NCBI GenBank assembly: GCA_035647835.1
Contig: DASRMS010000183.1
Location: 52,275-116,274, forward strand
Direction of reading: 5' to 3'
Source of the DNA: UBA9865 sp035647835
Lineage (GTDB): Bacteria; Bacillota; Dethiobacteria; Dethiobacterales; Dethiobacteraceae
DNA: 64,000 nucleotides
Below, in pieces: positions 7,600-15,512 of this stretch. The notes beneath the pieces are model-generated. The model was not told where the DNA came from. It made no database searches and was given only the letters and a program-made list of their open reading frames with translations. The stretch's first letter is position 1, and the number at the start of each line of letters is the position of its first letter. A program made the translations under genes and the position numbers.

Positions 7600-9627
7600 C
7601 TACTTATCCTTATTCATGCCATCAAACAGGTCACCAAAGACATCACCCAGGGTTAGGCCCGTACCTGAATCCTGATGCTGCTGCGGTGCACGCTGCTGTG
7701 GTTCACGTTTGGGACGTGGTGCAGCTTCGCGCATGCTCAAACTGACTCTTTTAGCGTCAGTATTAATGTCAAGGATCTTAACTTTAACCACTTCACCTTT
7801 TTGTATCACATCAGAAGGCTGCTTGACATGATAGTTAGCCAGTTGCGAGATATGCACTAAACCTTCTACTCCAGGGATCAATTCCACAAAAGCACCAAAG
7901 TCAACGAGGCGGGTAACTTTACCTTCCACCACATCTCCAGGTTGGTACTGTTTATCAATCTGTGTCCAGGGATCAGGTTGAGCTTTACGTAAAGAAAGAC
8001 CAATCCGTTCCCGTTCTGGGATTACTTCGGTTACTTTCACATCGATTTCTTCCCCCACACTTAATACTTCACCAGGGGTTTCAATGCGATGCCAAGAAAT
8101 TTCGGAAATGTGTACTAACCCATCAATGCCGCCCACATCAACGAAGGCACCAAAGTTGGTCAGTCTTTTTACTGTACCGTGAATAATTTGACCTGGTTGC
8201 AGGGAGTTTAGGATTTCTTCCTTCTTAACTTGGGTTTCTTCTTCCAGAACTTGCTTCCGTGACAGGATCAGTTTCTCTTTTTCCTTGCGCATCTCGATAA
8301 TTTTAAAAGATACTTCTTGGTTTAGAAACACTGTAAAGTCTGGGACATAGCGCATGTCAACCAAGGAACCAGGCATAAAACCGTCATAACCGCCGCCTAA
8401 GTCAACAACCATCCCGGCTTTAACTGTTTCTTTAACAGTACCTGTCAAGACAGTGCCCTGATTAAATGCTTCCTCTAATTCTTCCCATCTCTTTTGACGG
8501 TCGATGGCTTTACGGGAAAGCGTTACTTTGCCTTCTTGGTCATCCATGTCTTGGATTACAACTTCAATTTCTTGTCCTGTTTGCAAAACCGCAGAGAGAG
8601 TTTGGTCAGCTTGTAATATAACTTCCTGGCGAGGAAGTACCCCCTCGCTCTTGTACCCAATGTCAACCAGGGCCTCGTCATCAGACACCTGTTCAACAGT
8701 GCCTTGCACTACATCACCCACGGAGAAATCACGCATTACCTGATCCATGGGCACCTCCTCAACTTCCACCTGCTCTTCTTGTACTTCTGCTTCTAGATTC
8801 TTTTCATTTTCCATCTTACCAATAACCTCCTTTATCAACCAGTCGGGTGTTGAAGCACCGGCAGTCACCCCGACTGTCCTCAACCCTTGCAATTGCGCGG
8901 TATCTAGGCTGTCCGCATCCGTCACTTCAATGGTTTTAGTGCCCGCAGCCCGGCAGATTGCTGCCAGTTTCTGCGTGTTGCTGCTTTTTTTACTGCCGAT
9001 TACCACCATTGCCTCAGCTTTTTGAGCTAATTCGCTGGCCGCCTTCTGCCGCAATGCCGTCGCGTTACAAATGGTATTATATATATGAACCACCGGTACT
9101 AACTCTTTTAGCTTCTCCACAATTTCTTCCAGAATACGAACTTGTTGTGTAGTTTGTGCCACTACTGCCACAGGACGTGTGGAATCCAAACCTGGCAGCT
9201 GCTCAACTTCTGCGGCTGTCTGCACGACAAAAGGCCGTTCATGCCCCCAGCCCAAAACTCCTTGTACTTCTGGATGCTCGCGGGTGCCAACTATTACAAC
9301 TTGCTGCCCCGCCTCTACTAAAGCCGCCACCTGCTGCTGCAGCTTTTGTACAAAAGTGCAAGTAGCATTGATAATGTTTAATCCTCGTGCTGCTGCTGCC
9401 TGTAAGACTTCTGGTCGAACACCATGGGTACGAATGATAACTGTAGCACCACTGGGCACGCTTGTCAAATCATCTACCTGTCTCACACCCTGCTCCGCTA
9501 AACGATCAATTAAACTTTCATTATGAGCCAGCGGACCCAAGGTATAGATTGGACCTTGTGCGGCCGTTGCCAGCGCCAAAGCTACTGCTTTTTTGACGCC
9601 GCCGCAAAAACCGGCCTTCTCTGCCAT
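7600..9627 (-). CDS. ispH: IspH (HMBPP reductase) fused to ribosomal-protein-S1-like domains
   Basis: 675 residues. The first ~280 are IspH, the [4Fe-4S] enzyme making IPP and DMAPP from HMBPP. Its three cluster cysteines are in GFCGGVKKA (about 9), INATCTFV (about 91) and NTICNATA (about 188), with VVGTREHPEVQG and SKKSSNTQKL also present. An acidic linker (about 285-300) leads to four S1 RNA-binding repeats (about 303-370, 390-460, 475-545, 560-630), for example FGAFVDVGGIDGLVHISEIS. This IspH-S1 fusion is known from many Clostridia. The ATG at 9627 has a GGAG 6 bases upstream and makes IspH a few residues shorter than usual at the N-terminus. Order with cmk and plsC is conserved in Firmicutes. 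Confidence 0.96.
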   Translation of the reverse strand: MAEKAGFCGGVKKAVALALATAAQGPIYTLGPLAHNESLIDRLAEQGVRQVDDLTSVPSGATVIIRTHGVRPEVLQAAAARGLNIINATCTFVQKLQQQVAALVEAGQQVVIVGTREHPEVQGVLGWGHERPFVVQTAAEVEQLPGLDSTRPVAVVAQTTQQVRILEEIVEKLKELVPVVHIYNTICNATALRQKAASELAQKAEAMVVIGSKKSSNTQKLAAICRAAGTKTIEVTDADSLDTAQLQGLRTVGVTAGASTPDWLIKEVIGKMENEKNLEAEVQEEQVEVEEVPMDQVMRDFSVGDVVQGTVEQVSDDEALVDIGYKSEGVLPRQEVILQADQTLSAVLQTGQEIEVVIQDMDDQEGKVTLSRKAIDRQKRWEELEEAFNQGTVLTGTVKETVKAGMVVDLGGGYDGFMPGSLVDMRYVPDFTVFLNQEVSFKIIEMRKEKEKLILSRKQVLEEETQVKKEEILNSLQPGQIIHGTVKRLTNFGAFVDVGGIDGLVHISEISWHRIETPGEVLSVGEEIDVKVTEVIPERERIGLSLRKAQPDPWTQIDKQYQPGDVVEGKVTRLVDFGAFVELIPGVEGLVHISQLANYHVKQPSDVIQKGEVVKVKILDINTDAKRVSLSMREAAPRPKREPQQRAPQQHQDSGTGLTLGDVFGDLFDGMNKDK

Positions 9628-9656
9628 AATAATCTCCAGCGTTTCTTCACCTCAAT

Positions 9657-10238
9657 CTAACTTTTACGCAGACGGTCTATTTCTTGCATGATCCGCTGCG
9701 CGATCTTAGCAAGCTCTTCACCTTTTACCTTGACCCCATAATATTCAGGAAAGTAAAGGGGCGTGCCAATCCGTACACGTATGGGATGAAACAAGCGATA
9801 AGGTCCAGCAATACCAATGGGAATTACAGGCGCTTCACTTTTGGCTGCGATTAGACCGACACCGGCTTGTGGTGTTAATAATTCATTAGTATGACTGCGA
9901 GTACCTTCTGGAAAAATGCCCAAACCGTGCCCCGCTTTTAAGGTTTCCAGGGCAGTTTTGATGGCTCGCCGATCAGCACTATTGCGTTTAACAGGAAAAA
10001 CTTTTATTGCTTTTAGCACTGTACCCAAGATAGGCGTCTTTATCAATTCTTCTTTGGCCATGAAACGGGCAAAACGCGGTGTGATGGCGCCAAGCAGCGG
10101 CGGATCCCACCAAGAAAAATGATTGCCGCACATAATAAAGGGGCCTTCTTGCGGTATATTCTCCCGTCCCTGTACATCCCAGCGAAAAAAGATTGCGAAT
10201 ATTACTGCGAAAAATCTTCTAAAGATTTGGTAAGCCAT
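9657..10238 (-). CDS. plsC: 1-acyl-sn-glycerol-3-phosphate acyltransferase
   Basis: Transfers an acyl chain to lysophosphatidic acid to give phosphatidic acid at the membrane. The 193-residue protein has the acyltransferase motif I GNHFSWWDPPLLG (N-H-x4-D, about 37-49), the motif III FPEGTRS (about 112-118), and a hydrophobic N-terminus for membrane association. It sits between cmk and the ispH fusion with short gaps, the standard Clostridia arrangement. Confidence 0.93.
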   Translation of the reverse strand: MAYQIFRRFFAVIFAIFFRWDVQGRENIPQEGPFIMCGNHFSWWDPPLLGAITPRFARFMAKEELIKTPILGTVLKAIKVFPVKRNSADRRAIKTALETLKAGHGLGIFPEGTRSHTNELLTPQAGVGLIAAKSEAPVIPIGIAGPYRLFHPIRVRIGTPLYFPEYYGVKVKGEELAKIAQRIMQEIDRLRKS

Positions 10239-10254
10239 GCCCTTCCCCCCGCTA

Positions 10255-10917
10255 TCACCTGGTAACTGTTTCTACAATTAAAGCTACTACCTCATCTATC
10301 GTTAACTCTGTGGAATCAATATGGATGGCATCATCTGCTGGTCGCAGCGGCGAACATTCCCGCTCTGAATCAATTTTATCGCGGGCCGCAATTTCTTCCT
10401 TCATCTGCTCCAGCGTCAGTGACTGACCCTTTTCCAGCAGTTCCGCCAAACGACGTCGAGCCCGTTCAGCTAAAGAAGCGGTCAGGTAGAATTTATACTC
10501 TGCCTCAGTCATCACGTTAGTGCCAATATCACGACCATCCATTACTACGCCGCCACGCTGACCTATTTCTTTTTGTTTTTGCACCATCACAGCACGTACT
10601 CCCGGGCAGCGAGCAACCAGCGACACATGACGACTGACCTGCGGTTCGCGAATGGTCTCACTTACATTTTCTCCATCTAAAAAAAGGATATTTTGTCCTT
10701 CGTCATTATATTGTACATCCAAATCAGCCTGAGCAGCTAAAACTGCCAGCGCTTGCTGATCCTGGAAGTCAATCTTCCGGCGCAAACCGGCCACTGTGAT
10801 GGCACGATACATAGCGCCTGTATCTAAATAAGCAAGTCCTAACCGTTTGGCTACTGCTCGGGCTACGGTACTTTTACCTGCACCAGCTGGACCGTCAATG
10901 GCGATTCTCGGTTTCAT
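10255..10917 (-). CDS. cmk: Cytidylate kinase
   Basis: Phosphorylates CMP and dCMP. The 220-residue protein has the P-loop GPAGAGKSTVARAVA at about 8-22, the YLDTGAMYRA substrate motif just after it, and DGRDIGTNV near 128. The ATG at 10917 is preferred over the TTG at 10923 because an AGAGG site lies 8 bases before it. Confidence 0.96.
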   Translation of the reverse strand: MKPRIAIDGPAGAGKSTVARAVAKRLGLAYLDTGAMYRAITVAGLRRKIDFQDQQALAVLAAQADLDVQYNDEGQNILFLDGENVSETIREPQVSRHVSLVARCPGVRAVMVQKQKEIGQRGGVVMDGRDIGTNVMTEAEYKFYLTASLAERARRRLAELLEKGQSLTLEQMKEEIAARDKIDSERECSPLRPADDAIHIDSTELTIDEVVALIVETVTR

Positions 10918-10991
10918 GCCCAAACCCTCTTTCCTTATGCCGCCAAGCTATTTTTTCGCGGAAAGCGTTTTCTTGGCCTAAAATAGCACAA

Positions 10992-11015
10992 CAAAAACAA
11001 CACACTAGGTGTTGT
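10992..11015 (-). terminator. Terminator overlapping the aroH stop codon
   Basis: On the minus strand the arms ACAACAC and GTGTTGT enclose CTAGT, which contains the aroH stop codon, and are followed by TTTTGTTG. A compact intrinsic terminator is likely, which would separate aroH from cmk. Confidence 0.6.
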
Positions 11016-11382
11016 CAGAAACGAGGTCTGGCCGCAGTTGGCGGGCTTCCCTCAAATAGATAAATTGCACAGCTTGGTTTTGCTCCATGTTGACATGCAT
11101 CAAGACCCGGATACATCTGGGTAAAGCGCCGGGCACCGCCATTTCTACTGTATCAAAAAGAGCTGCAGCTGTCCAGCCAAGCTCACGTGCAGCGGCAGCA
11201 GGAAAAGCAGCGTTTAGATCCGGTGTTGCGGAAAAAATGATACTAACAAGTGCAGCTGGGTCAATTTGATTAACCTCAGCCATTTTATGTAGTAATTCTC
11301 TTGTGGCAGCTTTAATTTCACTAGCACTGTTTTGTGAAACTGTAGTTGCCCCCCGAATACCCCTCACAACACAACAACCCAC
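11005..11382 (-). CDS. aroH: Chorismate mutase, AroH type
   Basis: Converts chorismate to prephenate for Phe and Tyr synthesis. At 125 residues it matches the small trimeric AroH class. Recognisable are VRGIRGATTV at the start, FSATPDLNAAFPA in the middle, and LPRCIRVLMHVN, whose Arg and Cys belong to the active site. The start is GTG at 11382 with GGAGG 8 bases upstream. It stands alone rather than in an aromatic operon. Confidence 0.93.
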   Translation of the reverse strand: MGCCVVRGIRGATTVSQNSASEIKAATRELLHKMAEVNQIDPAALVSIIFSATPDLNAAFPAAAARELGWTAAALFDTVEMAVPGALPRCIRVLMHVNMEQNQAVQFIYLREARQLRPDLVSDNT

Positions 11383-11461
11383 TACGACGTCCTCCTACTT
11401 ACCCGCTATATCTAAAATAATAGCTTAGATTAAACGATTTGGCAAGCCTTTTCCCGCTGGC

Positions 11462-11968
11462 TTAATCAACTTTCCCCACTGAGACAAAGGAAACAGTCTC
11501 CGGCTGACCAAAAAAAGTAATCTGCTTCCCCTCAATTGGCGCAATAATTCCCTCTGAAACCGAAGTCACGGCGATCACCACATCTTCTGTTGGCACTTTA
11601 CTATCAACTTCTACCTGATCCCCGTCATGCACCGCTACTAATACCGAGCTGCCGTCGGCAAAAGCTGTTACAGTCTCGCCATTCACCAACACTTTTATTC
11701 CTGTCCCATCCGCATCGTTAATAATGCTTAATCTTAGATATCGCTGCTCATTATCAACAACAGGACGTGAAATTGCTGGCTGATCTGGCTCCTGCTGCGT
11801 TACCGGCGTTCCCTCAAAACGATCAACCAAACTTAAAATACTGCGGAAATCTGGCCGCGTCAGCAATGCTTGGGTCAGCAGCAACAAAAAGAGCATCACG
11901 CCAACACACTTAAGCATAAAACGTTCAAAGCGACTGGTACGTTCCTGGAACCAACGCCCAAAATCCAT
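11462..11968 (-). CDS. Hypothetical protein with one membrane anchor
   Basis: I do not recognise this 168-residue protein. One membrane segment at about 20-38 (MLKCVGVMLFLLLLTQALL) follows a short basic N-terminus. The remaining ~125 residues should be outside the cell and are rich in beta-forming residues, with a segment (about 80-105) that reads like a PEGA/DUF4115-type ligand or sugar-binding fold: IKVLVNGETVTAFADGSSVL. It lies between aroH and an HI0933-type flavoprotein. The coding frame is clean and codon use matches neighbours, so it should be a real gene. Confidence 0.6.
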   Translation of the reverse strand: MDFGRWFQERTSRFERFMLKCVGVMLFLLLLTQALLTRPDFRSILSLVDRFEGTPVTQQEPDQPAISRPVVDNEQRYLRLSIINDADGTGIKVLVNGETVTAFADGSSVLVAVHDGDQVEVDSKVPTEDVVIAVTSVSEGIIAPIEGKQITFFGQPETVSFVSVGKVD

Positions 11969-12014
11969 CCCCTAGCCCCCCTTCTACCAAAGAGTATGCC
12001 AAAGAGTAGGGAAT

Positions 12015-13253
12015 TTATGCCTGTTGGGCTGCAGAAAGACCGGCTACAAAACCAGTAGCAAAGGCTGCTTGTAAATTATAGCCCCCCGTATTGCCATCAA
12101 TATCTATAACTTCACCGGCAAAGTAGAGTCCCCCGACCAGCTTGGACGCCATCGTCGTCGGCTGAATTTCTTTGACTGCAACACCACCAGCCGTAACAAT
12201 AGCCTCACGCAATGAACGCATGCTTTTGATATTTAGGGTTAAGTCGGTAAGTGCGGTGAGTAAAGCCTCGCGCTGCGCTTTAGTTATTTGATTGACCGGC
12301 AATTCCGGATCGATGCCTGAAAGCATAATAATTGTTTCAATCAGGCGCTGCGGCAAGAGATCATTAAGGCTGTTTTTAAACTGTTTACGAATATTATTTT
12401 CGAAATCACGCAGCAGTCGAGCATCTAACTTCTCTCGCGTTAAGGCTGGTTTTAAATTAAGATGCAGTTGAGGTTTTTGTTTTTTAACCAAGGCGTTAAC
12501 AGCTTCGCGGCTGATAGTGAGAATAATGGGGCCGCTGACACCATAGTGAGTAAATAACATTTCACCGAATTCTTCCGCCACGACACGCCCTTTAACTGTT
12601 AATTTAGCAGTTACATTTTTCAAAGCCACCCCTGTCAACTCACGCACCCAGTTTTCCTCTGTTTCTAAAGGCACTAGGGCTGGCCGGGTTGGCACAATGG
12701 TATGACCAACCGCTTGGGCCAGACGATAACCATCGCCGGTAGAACCAGTGGCAGGATAAGAAGCACCCCCGGCAGCAATAATTACTGCATCGGCGGCAAT
12801 CTCTTCTTCGTCACAAACTATCCCCCGTATTTCCCCTCCCTCCGTAATGATTAGCTTGGTAACCTGTTTACCCAGCTGAACTTGCACCCCTTGGTTTTGC
12901 AGCCACTGCGTCAGAGCATCCACGACATCTTGTGCCCTTTGTGACTCGGGGAAAACCCGGCCTCCCCGTTCTACTACTGTGGGCACCCCTAAGTCTAACA
13001 GAAACTGCCGCAGCTGATCATTCGTAAAGCGGTACAAGGGGCCGTAAAGAAAAGTTCCGTTACCAGGATACTGTTGAATCATCTCTTCAATCTCAGCCGC
13101 ATTAGTAACATTACCGCGACCTTTGCCCGTAATGGCCAACTTCTTGCCTAACCTTAAATTTTTTTCCACTAAGATCACATTTGCCCCTGCTTTTGCTGCC
13201 TGCCCCGCCGCCATCATGCCGGCTGGCCCTCCGCCAATTACTACTATCTTCAT
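12015..13253 (-). CDS. NAD(P)/FAD-dependent oxidoreductase, HI0933/BaiN type
   Basis: A 412-residue flavoprotein. The dinucleotide fold VVIGGGPAGMMAAGQAAKAG starts at residue 4, followed by the family motif KLAITGKGRGNVTNA near 52. At the C-terminus GGLYFAGEVIDIDGNTGGYN (about 372-391) binds FAD. Members include BaiN-like bile-acid reductases and many proteins of unknown substrate, so no specific reaction can be claimed. It is not clearly in an operon; a short gap separates it from the membrane-anchored unknown. Confidence 0.85.
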   Translation of the reverse strand: MKIVVIGGGPAGMMAAGQAAKAGANVILVEKNLRLGKKLAITGKGRGNVTNAAEIEEMIQQYPGNGTFLYGPLYRFTNDQLRQFLLDLGVPTVVERGGRVFPESQRAQDVVDALTQWLQNQGVQVQLGKQVTKLIITEGGEIRGIVCDEEEIAADAVIIAAGGASYPATGSTGDGYRLAQAVGHTIVPTRPALVPLETEENWVRELTGVALKNVTAKLTVKGRVVAEEFGEMLFTHYGVSGPIILTISREAVNALVKKQKPQLHLNLKPALTREKLDARLLRDFENNIRKQFKNSLNDLLPQRLIETIIMLSGIDPELPVNQITKAQREALLTALTDLTLNIKSMRSLREAIVTAGGVAVKEIQPTTMASKLVGGLYFAGEVIDIDGNTGGYNLQAAFATGFVAGLSAAQQA

Positions 13254-13355
13254 CTATATCCCCCTACACAAGACCTTAATATCCATATCATAACCAAAAG
13301 CACTTACTCAAAAACATTACCAACCTTGTAGGAAACTCGCTTTGCAGACGAAAAC

Positions 13356-13377
13356 AGAAAAGCGGCCCGCGCCGCTT
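13356..13377 (-). terminator. Probable terminator after the 13399-13899 gene
   Basis: On the minus strand a 7-bp GC-rich stem AAGCGGC/GCCGCTT with a GCGG loop is followed by TTCTGTTTTC. The T-tract is interrupted, so confidence is moderate. Confidence 0.6.
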
Positions 13378-13398
13378 ATTCCTCTTTCCATCTATTAT

Positions 13399-13899
13399 TT
13401 AATCCGCATAACGTTTCATTTTTTGCCGCCACTGATTTTTTGCTTGGCTGTGCACTTCGAAGAATATTTGTTCCATCTCCGGCACCGACATTTGCAACCC
13501 GCTGGGCTCAACAATCTTTAAGCGGCGAAATTCATCCCGAACTGCAAAACGAATGAGAAAATTAAAGGAGTCAGCTGTCACTTCCAGCTCCAAAGGTGCA
13601 AAAGCCACTTCATCATCTACCTCTTCATCATAAACACTATAGATTTCGCCCAGCTCAATATTCTCCACAAACACACCTTGTACTGGTACATTACGCCACA
13701 AAGCAGCCTGTTGTTCCCGCAGTTCTGCAGCTACTTCCTCGGTTCCCTTGCCGCCAAAGAAGAAACGGGAAGGACGGGCTTTACCACGATAATCAAAACG
13801 GATGCGAGCGCGGATTTTTTCAGCGTTTTTCATTTCAGTTACCTCTTCAGGGCGCGGCTCTGTAAGGGGAAGTTGTCGTTCAAAACCTGGTTTTAACAC
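13399..13899 (-). CDS. Hypothetical soluble protein
   Basis: A 166-residue acidic protein that I cannot assign. It has no membrane segment or recognisable motif; the middle is rich in Glu and Asp (DEEVDDEVAFAPLELEV) and the C-terminus is basic (NQWRQKMKRYAD). I start it at the GTG at 13899, where GGAGG is 8 bases upstream; the longer frame begins with a TTG inside that ribosome-binding site. It follows the DUF815 ATPase by about 65 bases and is followed by a terminator, so the two may be co-transcribed. Confidence 0.55.
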   Translation of the reverse strand: MLKPGFERQLPLTEPRPEEVTEMKNAEKIRARIRFDYRGKARPSRFFFGGKGTEEVAAELREQQAALWRNVPVQGVFVENIELGEIYSVYDEEVDDEVAFAPLELEVTADSFNFLIRFAVRDEFRRLKIVEPSGLQMSVPEMEQIFFEVHSQAKNQWRQKMKRYAD

Positions 13900-13963
13900 A
13901 TTGCTCTCCTCCAATATGGCACCTTTTTGTTATAATTTCCCGTTTGTTGGAAACTAATTCGTG

Positions 13964-15337
13964 TTAACTAACAGAAATCCTGCTATTTTTACCATTTTCC
14001 CCTGATAAATTTTGCGACAACTGACCTTCCAGCCAGTCAATAAATTGTCGTGCTGTGCGTGGTGAACGGCCATTCTGCCACCTTTCCCAGCGCAGGGCCT
14101 CACTGCGTAAGTGTGAGGTCTCAACCTGCAGCTGCCGCTGCTGTGCCAAGCCTTCCACGATCTCCAAATACTTACGCTGATCCGGCGACAAAAAGGTGAT
14201 AGTAATCCCGAAGCGATCAGCCAGGGAAAGTTTTTCCTGCATAGTATCAGCTGCCCGTACTTGATCATGGAGATCATCCGACTGCAGCCCTGCCCGCTCA
14301 CTAAACTTTTCTTTAATTAAATGACGTCGGTTAGAAGTAGCATAAATAACCACATTTTGCGGTCTGCTCTCCAAACCGCCTTCCAAAACGGCTTTAAGTG
14401 CCGTATAACGTTCTTCATTATCAGCAAAAGCTAAATCATCAACAAAAATGATAAACTTCTGTTTTCTGCCTTTAACTTCCCGCAAGACTAAGGGTAAATC
14501 CGCCAGCCTTGTCTGCGGTAGTTCTATCATCCGTAAACCCTGCTCACCATACTCATTAAGGAGTGCTTTGACGGTCGAGGACTTACCCGTGCCCCGATCA
14601 CCATAAAGGAGAAGGTTATTAGCTGGATAACCCCGCAGTAGCATTAATGTATTGTCTATCACCTGCTGACGTTCTGTTTGATAACCTATGAGTTCAGCAA
14701 AGGAGATCGGGTCAACTGCAGTGATCCCTTGCAAACAATTGCTTTCCCAGCGAAAACCAATATAGCGGGCAAAGTCACCGGAACCATGCTGCTGATAAAA
14801 AACCGTTAAATCAGGCAGACAATCAACCCACTGGTCAGCTGTTTGGAACTTCTGCATCAATTCTTGGGCAGCGCTGTGCCTGCTCACAGCCGGACTGCTA
14901 GTGTCCCATTCCGGCAGCTCCTGTAAAGCAGTAGTCAGGTAGCTTGAGTTTGATGTCCGCTCTAAAGCTGCTGCCTTCAGCCCGCTGGCTGTCAGGGCCG
15001 CAATTTCCTCCAGCCTGCTCACATCATGACGCATCGCCTCTACTATCCGGGGGGTGAGCTCATCGTAAGCCTGGTGCTCACACCTTTGAGAAAAAACTGT
15101 ATCGCAAAAAAGTAGTTTTTCCAAGATATATTCCTTTAAGGATGGCACTTTATTTGCTTGCAGCAGCGTGTAATAAAAATCGGCATAATTATTTAGCCAA
15201 ACATAACCATCAAAAGAAGTAGTCCTTAAACTTTGTAACAAACGCTGATATTTAGCAATCACCGGATCAGTAAGATAGCCGCGCAGGACGGTTAACGAAT
15301 CCAAAGCAATCCGAGCCCTAATGATATTATTCCCCAT
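13964..15337 (-). CDS. DUF815 family AAA-type ATPase
   Basis: 457 residues. The C-terminal half is a P-loop ATPase: NLLLYGDRGTGKSSTVKALL (Walker A, about 238-257), FIIFVDDLAFAD (Walker B, about 293-304), and the sensor-like VVIYATSNRRHLIKEKFSER. That arrangement, with the upstream IGYQTERQQVIDNT block, is DUF815, predicted AAA+ ATPases of unknown substrate. The N-terminal half (about 1-200) has no motif I recognise. The start at 15337 has a GGGGAG site 8 bases upstream. It diverges from the flavoenzyme gene at 15513. Confidence 0.85.
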   Translation of the reverse strand: MGNNIIRARIALDSLTVLRGYLTDPVIAKYQRLLQSLRTTSFDGYVWLNNYADFYYTLLQANKVPSLKEYILEKLLFCDTVFSQRCEHQAYDELTPRIVEAMRHDVSRLEEIAALTASGLKAAALERTSNSSYLTTALQELPEWDTSSPAVSRHSAAQELMQKFQTADQWVDCLPDLTVFYQQHGSGDFARYIGFRWESNCLQGITAVDPISFAELIGYQTERQQVIDNTLMLLRGYPANNLLLYGDRGTGKSSTVKALLNEYGEQGLRMIELPQTRLADLPLVLREVKGRKQKFIIFVDDLAFADNEERYTALKAVLEGGLESRPQNVVIYATSNRRHLIKEKFSERAGLQSDDLHDQVRAADTMQEKLSLADRFGITITFLSPDQRKYLEIVEGLAQQRQLQVETSHLRSEALRWERWQNGRSPRTARQFIDWLEGQLSQNLSGENGKNSRISVS

Positions 15338-15512
15338 AAGTTTCTCCCCTTAATGCAGAAATTTTACAACGGTCTTTAAGTAATGCCCCTATTATATCAT
15401 ATGTGTGGGAAATAGTAGAAGCAAAGGAACTTCTCCTCGCCCACCAAGTGCATAATTCATGCCTGACCCCACAATACTAGCCATAGCGATGTAAGAAGGA
15501 GGAAATAAAGTT

